A stretch of 64,000 nucleotides of DNA from Symbiodinium natans (lineage: Eukaryota; Sar; Dinophyceae; Suessiales; Symbiodiniaceae), in contig CAJNDS010002810.1 in the NCBI GenBank assembly GCA_905221605.1, forward strand, positions 1 through 64,000, read 5' to 3'. This document shows, in pieces, positions 48,011 through 60,094 of the stretch; within the stretch, counting starts at the first letter, position 1, and every line of letters begins with the position of its first letter. Under the pieces are notes generated by a model. It was not told where the DNA came from. It was given only the letters and a program-made list of their open reading frames with translations, and ran no database searches. The position numbers were made by a program, and so were the translations under genes.

Positions 48011-51000
48011 TGTGCAGCCCGGCGGCGTCAGCAAAAGCACGCAGGCTGGCGATGATAGCGACAGGAGCGTCAACACCTCGAAGAGAGTCCGAAACCCAAA
48101 GGATCCCTAAAGGCCCCTAAACACTCTGAAGCCCTACATACCCTAAAGTCCCCACAGCCCCAAACCTGCCTGGGCCTCTACCTACGTACTGCACATAATA
48201 CGTACATGCATATACACATACATGTACAGCTTCTTTTTGGTCAACAGAACCTTTAAGTCCCTAGAGGCCTAAAGCCCTAACCCCACGACCCCAAACCCCC
48301 AAACTCGTCAATCCCTGGAACACCGCAACGCACCTCTCCTCCCAGCCCCCCTCACCCCACTGGGGCAGGAAAACAAGTCTTGGAATCCATACCGGGCTCT
48401 TAAGCATTGAAGGCGTCGAGTTTAGGTTGGGATGTGGGGCTCAGGGCGCCACGCCTCATGTCCCAAACTCTCGTGAAAGCACCGGAACGCCGGAAATCCT
48501 AAACCTCAACGGGAACCCAAAGCGGGCCCCAAACTCAGAGCAACCCGAGCCCGACGGCTGAGGACCCGGCATCGAGCTTGCTGGCGGAGTCCTAGACCGT
48601 AAGCAAGGCTCCCACATGCATGGCCAACTGAACCCTAAACCCTAAACCCTAAACCCTAAACCCACAACCCCTAAACCCTAAACCCCAAAGCCCCTAAACC
48701 CCCCAAAACGCCATACTCTGGAGCCAAGTTCGCGGGCGGCCTTGGAACTGAAGAGTTCAGGAGGGTGCGAGCTTGAGAATGCAAGAGTTTGAGAATGTTG
48801 GGCAGAAACCGGGCTTCGAATTTAGGGTTCAGGGCTGAGGGGTTTCCAAGTTCGGGGCTGAGCATCTGCCATCTAGGACCTGAGAGCCGCGAGAAGCCCC
48901 TTTGGATGTTCATGGGTAGTCATAACTACTCAGGTTATAAGAACCTCACGCAAGGCTTCACCCAACTATGGCTTCAAGCGCCCTTTTTAAAGAGAACGGT
49001 GGAGCTCCCACCGCTGAGGTCTGGAATCTCTAGGGCTTCCGACCTTGGGCTGCTTTGGTTGAGGGCTGAGGGCTTGAGGTTTAGGGCCGGCTATACAGAC
49101 ATGTCCACCTTTCCTGTGCCCAAAGCCCCGAGTTCTTACAACTCCCGTCTCGGCACGAAGTGACGGTAGGACCGAACCCCTGTAGAGGGGCCTGACGTCG
49201 AGGGACCCCACACCTGGAACTCCCCCCCCTCAGTCCTCTAAGAGGTGCTGCATGAGGACGATGCGCATCGCCTCGGTCACCTCAGGGTCGGTTTCTCAGG
49301 GGCTTTCGGAGGTTGCTGAGGGTTAGTAGGGTTGAGGGTTGAGGGGGGTTTAAAACCTGGGGGGTTGAAAGGCTTCGAGGCGCGCAATTCTTCGGAACAG
49401 ACGGCAAGAGAAGGACCTCAAGGGGGGGTTTAGGACCCCTTAAACCCCCGAAACCTTAAGCGCTTGAAACTCTTAAACCCTGAAACCCTTAAACCCAAAA
49501 GGGTCCTAAGCCTAAGAAACCCTGAACCCGAGGCCTTCAAGGGCCCGACTCCCGAAATCCGAGCCCCTAAGCCCGAAGAAGACCCTGCAGCACCCTGATT
49601 GCCTGCGCCCCAAAGAGGAAGACGAAGCCATGAAGGGACATGCTCCTTGGGATGGTTTTCTTGGTTTTAGTTTCGGGTTTTAGGGTTCGGGGTTCCGGGG
49701 GTCTTTAGTTCTTGCGTTCAGGGTTGCAGGGAAGCCCCGGAACCCGCCAGCAAAACAGAGAGACCAAAGCTTGCGTCATTCGTTTTCTGCCCGCCCCTAA
49801 ACGCCAAGCCCCCCAAAGCCACCCTGAACCCCAAGCCCCCAAAACGACCCTCAGCATCACAAGCACCGACACGGCTGAAATTCTGCACTGGCGCACGCCA
49901 AGAGTTCAACACCCTCCAAAATCGGAGTGAGGGCTTTGGGTTGACAACATGACTCCAAAACGCCAAGCACCTAGACTCAAAACACGCCCTATATTTTAAG
50001 ACAACAATATACTATGATTACCACAAAAACTCTCAAAACTATATTTTAAGATAGTAATATGCTAGTATTAACATTTTTGTTGGGGTCGTCTGGCACTCAG
50101 TGAGACCCTTTCAACCTTTGCTGCGAACCCAACACGATTCCAGAAAACTGTTCGATGAAAGAAGCCCCTTCGACGTGGAGACGTGGAGTAGCTTCAACGG
50201 AAAACCCAGCCACAGGAGCCTTTGTCCGGGCCCCAGCTGTGCTGAAGCGTCCCAGTGTCCAAAGTGCCCAAAGCGTCCAATCAGTGTTTGTTTCAAAAGT
50301 GTCCCAAGGCCTCCCCCGGCTTGGGGGGCAGTGCTGAGGAATTGCTTTCTTCTTGCTTCGGTTTGTCTGGTTCTGGTTTCGGCTCGGAGTGAAGTGCAAT
50401 TGGGTGGCTTTGGGGCATATGTCTTCGCAGGACCAATGCTAGAGTCCTGAGCCCCCTAGACCCTTTTCACCCTTTTTTTACCCTGGAGTCCGAGCGGCAC
50501 TTCCCCGGTGACGGAAGCCGAGACCCCCAGCGTCACGCACACAAGCGCCTCTCACGGGGTTTGGAGCTTCAAGGGGACCTTGGCCTTATAAAACCCTAAA
50601 GCCTAAACCCCAGCCGAGGCTTTGGGGGGCGAGGAAGAGCTCGTTAGGCGGCCCCCAAGGGCCACGTTAGGGACTTCTCTGCCAAGAAGAGCAGCACCGG
50701 ATGCCCCAGCGTCATCCATAACAAAACCTACAAGCTTGGACTCCCGAAACCCCCAAAAACTCCGGATTCCTAATCCTCTAAAGCCTGGACCCAAAGAAAT
50801 CATAACTTATTTGTGGCCTGGCTTAGGGTGTCCTAGCCGGGCCTTGAGCTGGGTGCCCGTGAAAGAAGCGAGCTTCAGGGCCGCCTCACGAGAGCGACAG
50901 GCTGCTCCCAGAATTTAGGGTCCAGGGCGCACTGGTGTTCAGGGCTTGGGGCTTTGCGGTTGAGGGTCCTAAACCTGCAAACCCTCAACCCTATAAACCC

Positions 51001-54000
51001 TACACCCTAAACCCTGAACCCCAAACCCTAACCCTGAACCCCTAACCCCGAACCCCTAAACCCTGAACCCTAAACCCTAAACCCTAAACCCTAAACCCTA
51101 AACCCTAAACCCCAAACCCAAAACGCTCGGAGCCTGCAGCAAGGCCACCAGCACCGGCTTGGAGGCCTGGAGCGCTTGTCGCAGCTAGGGCTCTCGAAGG
51201 ACGTTAAGGTTTAGGGTTTAGGGTTGAGGGTTTAGGGTTTAGGGTTTAGGGTTAGGGTTTAGGGTTTAGGGTTTAGGGTTTAGGGTTTAGGGTTTAGGGT
51301 TTAGGGTTTAGGGTTTAGGGTTTAGGGTTTAGGGTTTATGCCCACTCAATTCGAACGGGCAGTTCGGGAAGTGTCTGTGTAATTTTTCTTGAACATGCAA
51401 AGAGGAGTTGTAAGGGATACTGGTAACCGGCTTAGAGTCCTGATTTTGGGGATGTTTGAGGTTTTGATGGGTCTCAGGAGGGTTTGGGATTTCGGGGCCT
51501 TCCGGTGTTGGGCCAAGGGTGTGAAGATGTAGGGGGTTAGGGGGCCGATAGGGTTGTAGAGCTTTGGAGTTTCGGGCTTGCGCGTGTGGGGCCGCGGAGC
51601 CCTCTGTTGCAAGTGACCCCAAACTTCACAGAGGGCTTTGGGGGTTTCGGTTTTGTGGGCCTTGAAGCTGTGGAAGAAACCCTCGATCCTGGCACCCCCC
51701 CCCTCCTTCCCCTAAGAGCAAAGCCGACAGCATGATGACCGCGTGCGCGCTGACCTGCGGGCGCTGTTAGGGCTCGAGTGTGCTGAGTGCTTCGGGTTTT
51801 GGGGTTCATTGTTTCAGGCCTTGGGCTCAGAGATCTCTGCAAGCCCTAGATCCTGAACCCCAAAACCCCAAGAACCTATCGGAGTTATAACACGGGCTTC
51901 AGGATTCTGCCGGAAGACTTAGAGCCTGTTGGGAAGGTCTTGGAGAGCTGAGGGTCGAGGGCTTAGGGTTTGTGGGGGCGGCTTACCCAAGGCACTTGAA
52001 GCTTGATCAGCTTTCAGGGCTGGCGTTTTAGGCTTGCACTCCTGAAGCTAGAGAATGGTTCCAGGATCTGCAAGCATGTAACTCGCTGCGGAGAAAACTG
52101 CGTGGGGGAACAAAAACCCCGCAGCCGGCTGGGGGAACGAACGCCTATGCAGAAAAAATTCTGCACGCGCCATCCCGACTTGGGAGGGAAACGTAAAGCA
52201 TGCCAGTGACCGGTCGAGGAACTGGTGGGGGAGCGCCCCGCCCAGGCTATAGGGTTTAGAGTTTAGGGCGGAGGTCCAGGGTCGCGGGTTCAGGAGTTCA
52301 GAGACTGGAGCATGCCCAAAGCTGGGTTCCCGGGCAAGCGAGAGCGCCTGGAAACTCGGATGGGCTTTCAGGGCAGAGGGCGTTCAGGGCTGAGGGTTGT
52401 AGAGGAGCGGCTTCCCACAGCTGAAGGCTCCAAGGGAGCTTGATGACTTAGGGCTCAGGGCTGTTGGTAAGGGCTCAAAGGACTTGGGAAGTTTGCGGGT
52501 TTAGGAGGTTTAGAGATTGAAGAGAAGTCTTGGGGACTTTCGGGGGAGGGAGGGAGGGAGGGATGTGCGGGTTTTGGGTTATAGGATCCAGGGAGGGTTC
52601 AGGGTTCAGGGGGTAAGTTCAGCAGGTTGAGGCGTCCTGGTTTTAGCTAAACCCTCAACCCTCAAACCAAAGACATGCCTGGAAGCCACACAAAGACCAG
52701 GGGGCACGCCTTGTTCTGAAGGCCCATGCTCAAAGCCTCCCAGGCGCTTGGGGAGCTATACCACCTCTCCGGGTCCCAAAAGCGGCAAAACCCAAAGCCC
52801 TAAAGCCCTAAATTTGGTGTAGGGTATACACCTTTTTGTTTTGGGGGGGGGGGGGAGGGGGGGAGGGGGGGAGAGGGGGAAGGGGCATGGGGCAAACGGG
52901 GGTGAAGAATTCACAGAGTGTTTGAGGGCTTTCCGGTCTGGAATTTCGCGGGGGCAGGTAATTCGTAGCCCCCAAAACCACGAAACCCTACCCTCCTCAA
53001 CTCCTAAACCCTGAACTCTAACAACCCTAAAAGCCCCAAAAGCCCTATAGCCCCATAGCCTACAGACCCACATGACCCTCAACCCTAAACCCCTAATCCC
53101 CTAGAAGCCTTCGTGGTTCCCGCCTGAAACCCTCGAAATTCACCCTAACCCTGAACCCGAAACCCTAAAGCCTGAAATCTAAGCCCTAAACCCTAAACCC
53201 TAAACCCTAAACCCTAAACCCTAAACCCTAAACCCTAAACCCTAAACCCTACATAGGCCCCAACCCCTAGAAGCCTTCTCGTGTTCTCCCGCCTGGAGCA
53301 GGCCCAGGAGGAGGTACTGGCGGAGCCAAGCCCGGAGGCTGACGCTGGCGAAGCCCGGCATGACCTTCAGCTGCTTTTTTCGGGGGGCCTGCCCTGCCTG
53401 GAAAATTGTTGATGACCTGCTTCCTAGGGTTTTTGGGGGGGGATTGTTTAGGGGTTTTTTGGAGGGGGTTTTGGGGGCATTTTGGGGTTGACGGGCCGTG
53501 TGGATGGCAAACGCGCTTGGGGCTTTGGAAGGCCATATTGGGGGGGCCAAGCTTATTCGCGCCTAAGCGCCCTCACCCCCCTTTACACCCTGAGACTCTG
53601 AAATCCGAACTCTTGAAACCCTACCCTAAACCCTAAACCCTAAACCCTAAACCCTAAACCCTAAACCCTAAACCCTAAACCCTAAACCCTAAACCCTCTA
53701 TCAGCCCCAAACCCCTAAACGGCTCAAAGCAGAGCTTTGCCGTAGCCTTCAGAGGTTCACGGTCACCTACTCAGCACCCAAGAAGCTTCTTAAGCCTCTG
53801 AAATCTTCAACAAAGACCCTGATATACCCTGATCAATCCCGGGACCCCAAGATTGCAAACCTCTAAACCGCCTCAAAAATCAACAGCCCCAAGCCTGGAG
53901 GAACCTCGAACATCCACACCCTAAACCCTAAACCCTAAACCCTAAACCCTAAACCCTAAACCACCGCTGATGTGCTGCCCAGCCGCCACCTTGAGGACTG

Positions 54001-54815
54001 CTGACGGCGCGAGGCACCTTGAACCGGGCCAAATTAAACGCCGACACCCTGGCCTTGCGGTGATTTGGGGGAATTATTGCCCCGTTTTTCGTTCAGTTTC
54101 TAAACTCAAGAAGGGCCTAAACGTCCCAAACCCTGAAGCCTCAAACTCCGCTGCGCCCTTCCTTGACAAGGGCCCATCCTCCCCAAAAAAACAACAGTGA
54201 GCCCAAATAAGCCCTATAGTCAGGGGACAACGGGGACAGGGGCCCCCCCCCCCCCCCCACCCCGGTTCTCCAAACCCAAAACATTTAAATCCTAAAACCA
54301 AAACCCTTCAATCCTTCTGAAGCATGGGTGGGGGGCGGGGTGCGGTTCTATCACCCGCCTAACCCCCCAAGACCGTTCAAGGCCCATGACGAACCGCGTT
54401 TGAGCTTTGGGCTTCGGGTTTTGGGTCGAGAGTAGGGGGGTTTCAGCCATCGAGCTTTGCAGAATTACCCCGGTATTTGGGGCGAATGCCCTGACATGTC
54501 AAGACGTTTGTGATAAAAATTCTCCCGCAACATTTCTGGATCACTTCCCACCTGCAGCCGGTCAACAGCACCGCAAAACAGCCTCCCCAGGCGTGCAGGG
54601 CTTAGAGTTTAGGTTGGAGGTTTTAAGGGTACTTCGGGATGACAACTGGGGCTACAGCTCAAGTAGTTCAGCTTGGCATACTGCCGGGAGCTGTGGTTAG
54701 AATCGAAATACAACTGTACTTAGATGCTCTAAATTCCTAAACGTTTTCTGCCTCCGTAGACCTGCAGCAGGTCATGCAAGCTCCATAGAACGGAGAACTC
54801 CGAAGGCATAGCACC
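48011..54815 (-). CDS. Armadillo/HEAT-like helical repeat gene(s), many exon islands
   Basis: Minus-strand islands with helical, repeat-like sequence: about 54745-54815 (PSEFSVLWSLHDLLQVYGGR), 54515-54600 (RLFCGAVDRLQVGSDPEML), 53280-53400 (GFASVSLRAWLRQYLLLGLL), 52680-52770 (WEALSMGLQNKACPLVFVW), 51715-51754 (VSAHAVIMLSALLL), 51125-51185 (LRQALQASKPVLVALLQ), 50828-50915 (AACRSREAALKLASFTGTQL), 49575-49645 (SLHGFVFLFGAQAIRVLQGL), 49235-49300 (DPEVTEAMRIVLMQHLLE), 48011-48075 (GVDAPVAIIASLRAFADAAG). The last resembles ARM repeats of the 'GGVDAVVAALRAHADAAGLQ' type. The whole could be one alpha-solenoid gene or several. In-frame joining is not proven. Adjacent introns carry telomere-like arrays. 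Confidence 0.4.
49985..50082. repeat. Tandem duplication of an AT-rich 57-base unit
   Basis: CTATATTTTAAGACAACAAT at about 49991 recurs as CTATATTTTAAGATAGTAAT at about 50039, followed in both by ATACTATGATTA/ATGCTAGTATTA. Two diverged copies. Confidence 0.7.
51050..51340. repeat. CCCTAAA array, exon island, TTTAGGG array
   Basis: CCCTAAA units at 51055-51115 and about 17 TTTAGGG units at 51208-51337 flank the exon-like island 51125-51185 (ASKPVLVALLQ). Again an exon between inverted arms. Confidence 0.88.
52003..52209 (+). other. Plus-strand cysteine-containing open frame, unassigned
   Basis: A 68-codon plus frame reads with charged, cysteine-containing sequence (RICKHVTRCGENCVGEQKPR; KKFCTRHPDLGGKRKACQ). 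It is more protein-like than the opposite strand here. Every supported gene is on the minus strand, so this may be an exon fragment of an inserted element or chance. Confidence 0.3.
53184..53255. repeat. CCCTAAA array
   Basis: Ten near-perfect units close to the exon island at 53280-53400. Confidence 0.92.
53625..53700. repeat. CCCTAAA array
   Basis: Ten perfect units. A third array of five to six units is at 53920-53962. Confidence 0.92.
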
Positions 54816-56351
54816 CTGAACCCCCAAACCCCAAAGTCTCTTGCACGCGCGCTTCTGGTCGACCCTTCGTATCGGCTTCCCCTGTAGTGTTCAGGGTCAA
54901 ACAAGTGTCAAACAAATGCTCCGTCATGGACTGAGGCTCAGGGATTTTTTACGGCCGGCCCATTTAAAAAAAAAAAACAACCTTCTGCCTTGGTGTATCA
55001 GAAGCAGGAGCAGCGGGAACGGAAACCGTGATCCACTGAAGAGCCGCCTGGGATTGGGCGGAACCCCACAACTCTAAACCCATAAACCCCTGAACCCTAA
55101 ACCCCTAAACCCCTGAACCCATCAACCCCTACACCCGAATTGGCAGGCAGCCATCTAGAGTTGACTACAAAACTAAGGTCTGGTTCAAGGTTCAACCTTT
55201 ATTGATCTGCATTGTCTAGGGGCGTTTAGGAATCTGATGAGCGTAGCGGCGCTTCCTGCATAATTAAGGAATCCGGTATTTCCACTTACCTGACCCTTTA
55301 ATGGGACTTTGAAAAACGCTCTGGGTCCAGGGTTCTCCTCCCCGTTGCGTGAGCTAGATGCTCTTGGAGGCGGCCATGTTCATCAAGCTGTATTCTGGAG
55401 AAAGGCAGGATGATGCAAGTGAGATGAATATTGTTGCCAAAGGAAGTTTGCAAGCTGTCTGCCCCAGGCCAAGCTTCTGAACAGAGCTTGCAATCTGCTT
55501 GTCAAGCGGACTCTGCATTTTGCAGGGTCTGAATACGATGCACGTTTACAAGTTGCAATGCGACCCGGTGTTGCTTGAGGAAGAGTTTGCGCAGCTTTCC
55601 AGCCCCTAAAATTGTCCAAGTGCGTTTTCGAAGTCCTAGAAAATGCTGCACGTGTGGGCCAAAAGCATGCTGGTTCCCTGGCTGGTGGCACATGCGACAA
55701 CCAGCGGAGGGCTGGCCAAGGCCAAAATGCATCCTGAAACCCTTTAGGGCCGGGAAACTTGCGGAGGCCCTCAAAACTGACCCGGCCATGGCCTAAACAC
55801 GCATTGTCGGAGGGCATGTAAACGGCTGGCCAACCCTCGACAAGAAGTGCGCTTAGACTACTCGTCTGACGCATGCGCGAAGACAGTGGGCGTACTTATA
55901 GCTAGGCACGCACTTAACGCAAACTCAGGTGAGGAAGGCGGCCCTTGTAGGGTTCAGGGCGTCGGCTTTCTGAACGAGGGTCCTTTTGCGATTCCTATTT
56001 GTAAAACGACCCAAAAGCACCCATACTTTTCCAGAAGCCGCCCAGATGTAGCTGCTTCGCATTATCTTCCGTACGGAGATGTCCAGCTTCGCTACTCGCA
56101 GGTTGCAGCAAGCCTGCATGCGCCACCGGCCTTGGTTGAGATTCAGGCAATTTCGGAGGCTCCTCCGCTCGGAGCTTGGAATGCCGCAGGTTGCTCAAGT
56201 TGCTAGTTCCTGCTAGCTGCTCCTGGGAAGTCCATACCAAAAGCACAACCGAACTACCAGAAATCCCAAGCCGAAAGGTGAAGAGAGTTCGCTAGTCCAG
56301 ATGACATCTGGCATCTTGAATAGGAAAGTGCACCCCCGCGGTTAAGATACC

Positions 56352-56454
56352 TTGGGACGTTCCCGTCTACCAACAGTCCTTAATTAATAGGGATTATCGT
56401 ACCCCTCATTATAATCCCGATTAAGGACTGTTAGTTTTAGGGGGAACATCCCAA
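56352..56454. mobile_element. MITE-like hairpin element, copy E
   Basis: TTGGGACGTTCCCGTCTACC ... TTAGGGGGAACATCCCAA, with inner CAACAGTCCTTAATTAATAG and GATTAAGGACTGTTAG, and a centre TATCGTACCCCTCATTATA. Nearly complete inverted symmetry. Confidence 0.8.
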
Positions 56455-56553
56455 AAGAGACCTCCTAAACCCCCAAGCCCCCAAGCCCCGGAGCTCCCCC
56501 CAGCTTCCAAGCCCTGCGCCCAGACCTGCGACGACAAGTTCTTTCGGCTGTTA

Positions 56554-56642
56554 TGAGGGTTTAGGGTTTAGGGTTTAGGGTTTAGGGTTCAGGGTTCAGG
56601 GTTCAGGGTTCAGGGTTCAGGGTTCAGGGTTCAGGGTTCAGG
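56554..56642. repeat. TTTAGGG array switching to TTCAGGG
   Basis: Four TTTAGGG units are followed by eight perfect TTCAGGG units: a single-base variant that has been amplified in block, so the expansion is local rather than by scattered mutation. Confidence 0.9.
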
Positions 56643-57439
56643 GGGATGGGGCTTGCGCGTTCATGGCAGTCTGTGGGCTTCGGAACCCCGTTCTCACCCT
56701 CACATCAGCATCATGTACGAGACCCCTCTCTCGGGACCCTGAACCCTGCAAACCCGAACCACCCTACAGACCCTATGTGCAACCATGATATAGTTTCGGA
56801 ACCCGGGTTGAGGGTTTAGGGTGCTTTCGCCGGCCCGAGCCCGAACTTCGTGGAGCCAGCCTAAAGCTTTGACCCTAACACCCCCCAAAACCCTAAACCC
56901 TGAAACGTAAATCCCAAAACCCCCAATGGAAAAATGACCCCCCAAACCCGAACCCCTGAACCCTAAAACCCTGAATCAGAAAAACCTGAACCCGAAACCC
57001 CCCCCTGCCAAAAAAAGAATCTGCTGTTCTTGCGCTTTTTCCGAGGCTTCAAAAGCTGTGCAGGTCTGGGCGCTTGTTGACCATCAAGGTGGAGATCGAC
57101 CTGGAGGCTTCTGCGGGTTCATGGTTTATAAGGGTTTAGGGAAGGGCTTTCTCGCGTTTACGGGGCCTTTCCGGGCTTATAAGGGCTTATAAGGGCTGAA
57201 CAGGGGTTTAAGGGGGTTTGCAGGTTTGGGGTTTGTAGGGCTCTGGGGGCTTGAAGCCTCGGACTTCCGGTTTGGTCCCGAGCAAAACGCAGAGGAATGC
57301 CTGAGCCTCGACCCAGCTCCTACCTCCTTACCTCCTCCCCATACCCCCTACCCCCTAAACCCTAAACCCTAAACCCTAAACCCTAAACCCTAAACCCTAA
57401 ACCCCCCCAACCGAACGAACCAAGGCCCCCCCCCAAGTG

Positions 57440-60065
57440 TTCAGAGTCCATCGGACGGGCGGCGTGAGGATCCAGGCCAGGACCGTGAGAGGCACCAGCC
57501 TAGGCTCTTGCTTAGACAGGCCAGGGCCTAGGGTTTGGGGTTTAGGGTTTGGGGTTTAGGGTTTAGGGTTTAGGGTTTAGGGTTTAGGGTTTAGGGTTTA
57601 GGGTTTAGGGTTTAGGGTTTAGGGTTTAGGGTTCAGGGCGTAGGGTTAAGGGCTCAGGACTAGGGACCCTACATAACTCCCTTTAAGGTTTCTAGCCCGA
57701 AATATCCCAAGCGACTAAGCCCTTCATCCCTAAGCCCCAAAAACCTTTCAACCCTACAAATCCCGAACAACTCTAGGCCTTGAAGGGGAGCTTTTTTGAC
57801 TTTGAAACTATAAGGGCAGATCATAGGGCTCCTTGGGACCTGTTGGAGTTCGTAGAGTTGTTCGGGTTTCAGGGCCATAGGGGGCAGGGTAGTAGGCCAG
57901 GCATTTTGCAGCTGCGAAGCGGCGAGCCGTGTGAAGAGGACCCCTCCTCCTCACTGCAGGCCTGTGCAGGGATCTGTCTTGGACTTTAGGGTTCAGCGTT
58001 CTGCGGTTGGACCCGAAACCCTAAACCCTGTTCAGCAAGCGTTCCTTCGAATGTGGGCGAAATGGTGCTCAATGAAATCATGCGACAAACAGCCATCGCA
58101 AATCAACGCCTTCGTCCAAAGAAAACCAATGCTCAAAGCCCCTAAATGGCCCTCCAAGAGTCTGAAGCCTACACCCGAAACTCAAAACCCATCGGGGCGG
58201 TTCTGGGTCTCGGAAGGCTTCTGTATGATCTATAGGCTGTTGAGGTCTCAGTTTTTTGTTCGGCACCCGCAAAGCCCCCAAGCAGACCATACCCTTTTTT
58301 CACCCTTCTTCACCCTCTAAGCGCGCTTCCAAAAGCCCTTTGGAAGCCACAGCTGCCCATGCGATTTGAGATGCGCACCTTGGTGAACACGTCGGCCGCG
58401 GACCTGCGAGGCTTGTGGGGGGGGGGGGGGGGGCGCTTCGAGTTGAATGGGGGCCTCTTGGGTGCTTTCAGGGGAAAGGGTTTAGGGTTTCGGGTTTAGG
58501 GTTTAGGGTGGGTTGAGGGTTGCGGGTTTAGGGTTTAGGGTTTAGGGTTTAGGGTTTAGGGTTTAGGGTTTAGGGTTTAGGGTTTAGGGGGTACCATGGC
58601 ACTCGCAACCCCCTGAAGGCCCCCGAAGCCCGAAAGCATGCGGAGCCGAGAGGCGTCTCTTTGCCCAACTTTTGGGGCTCCAGATCATCGCCTCCATCCT
58701 CCCCAAGGCTTTCCGAGTCCCCAAACCCTGAAACCCTCAAAATCCTTAAGAGCCCTTAACACCCCTTGGAACCCTTGAAACCCTTAAAACTCTTGAAGTC
58801 CTTAAACGCCCTCCAAAGCCCTAAAGGCCCCAACAGCTCTTTAAAACCCAGTTCGGGGGAAACTCCAGGGCCCCACTTCCAATTAGCATTTCGGGCGCTC
58901 CTTCTTCGGAAGGGTTCACGGGTGTTGGAGGTTTTTGGATGTAAGGCTTTGGGGGAATCGGGTTTAAGGGTTTGGCAGTTCGGACTTTGAGGGTTGTTCA
59001 GCGATTTCGGAGGTTTAGGGTTTCGGAGGCTTGTGGACTTTGAGATTTGGAAGGGTGTAAGGGGTTGAGGGCCTCGAGTTCAGCTTTGTACTAAACCCTA
59101 AACCCTAAACCCTCAACCCTCAACCCGCAACCCGCAACCCTCAACCCTCAACCCGCAACCCGCAACCCTCAACCCTAAACCCTAAACCCTAAACCCTAAA
59201 CCCTCAACCCTCAACCCTCAACCCTCAACCCTAAACCCTAAGCCCCAAGCCCTAAACCCTAAACCCTAAACCCTAAACCCTAAACCCTAAACCCTACCAC
59301 AGGCGCTCCTCATGCCCACGGTCCACAGCACCGCCGTCAGCAGCCATGGCCGAGCTTGACCCCACATGGCGCGAACTTGCCGGGATCTGAATCCAACATG
59401 TAGGGTTTAGGGATAAGTTAGGGTTAGGGCTTAGGGTTTAGGGTTAAGTTAGGGTTAGGGCTTAGGGTTTAGGGTTAGTTAGGGTTAGGGTTTAGGGGTC
59501 AGGGTTTAGGGTTAGTTAGGGCGAATTAGGGTTTAGGGGTTAGGGTTTAGGGTTAGCTAGGATTTGGATTTAGGGTTTGGGCTAGTTAAGTTTAGGGTTC
59601 AGGGTTAGTTAGGGTTTTGGTTTTAGGGTTTAGTTTTTTGTGCATGGTGTTCGGGTTTATGGTTTAGGGACGTTGAAGGTTTAAATTTAAGGCTTAGGGC
59701 CTTGGACCCTCAGCCTTAAGGACCCAGGCGGGGTATTTTTGCAGTGTGTAGGAGGGGTTTTGCTTGCTAGGATTCATGTTCTTAGGGTGTACGGTTTTTC
59801 AGCCTGGGATTACCGGGTTTGGGAATAAAGCTTACGGTTTTGGGCTTCGGGACCCTAAGACTACAAGGTATGGCTTGTGGGCGGTGGGTCTTGCTGCTTG
59901 AGAGTTGTGCGCGGACCGAGCCAGAACAGCTTGGAGAGCGGGGCGGGCTCAGAAAGGCGCAGGCCCCTGAAAGCCCGAAAATCCGCGAAGCCGTTTCACA
60001 CCCTAAACCCTCGACTCGGGGTTGCAAGCGTCAGGCATCTGCTGAATCTCAATCGCCGTGGTGGG
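57440..60065 (-). CDS. Unrecognised gene(s) with membrane-type exons
   Basis: Minus-strand islands: about 60005-60062 (PTTAIEIQQMPDACNPES), 59310-59395 (RAMWGQARPWLLTAVLWTVG, a membrane span), 58620-58700 (LGRMEAMIWSPKSWAKRRLS), 58350-58425 (SAADVFTKVRISNRMG), 57440-57505 (RLVPLTVLAWILTPPVRWTL, a membrane span). Strand agrees with the neighbouring genes and each is bracketed by telomere-like arrays. Neither a family nor the joins could be established. Two spans suggest a membrane protein. Confidence 0.35.
57528..57640. repeat. TTTAGGG array
   Basis: About 14 units, first alternating with TTTGGGG, then near-perfect. A CCCTAAA array of seven units lies opposite at 57354-57402, with the exon island 57440-57505 between. 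Confidence 0.92.
58480..58590. repeat. TTTAGGG array
   Basis: About 13 units with one TTTCGGG and a TTGAGGG/TTGCGGG pair. Confidence 0.9.
59093..59640. repeat. CCCTAAA/CCCTCAA/CCCGCAA array then TTAGGG-variant array
   Basis: 59093-59300 carries blocks of CCCTAAA, CCCTCAA and CCCGCAA in ordered pairs. 59400-59640 carries TTTAGGGTTAGTTAGGG higher-order units. The two are inverted around the membrane-type exon at 59310-59395. Confidence 0.88.
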
Positions 60066-60094
60066 GCTGAACCCTAAACCCTAAACCTTAAACC

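Larger units (their letters stand above)
55080..57350. other. Spacer with unassigned open regions
   Basis: 55383-55874 is open over 163 codons on the minus strand and in other frames on both strands; no family recognised. 55990-56205 is open on plus (DVAASHYLPYGDVQLRYSQV). Contains hairpin element copy E, a TTTAGGG-to-TTCAGGG array at 56554-56642, and degenerate repeats from 56860. Confidence 0.35.

Noticed and set aside
55383-55874. Minus-strand frame of 163 codons
   Set aside because: Left unassigned: at least two other frames here are similarly open, no family is seen, and no joining exon was found.
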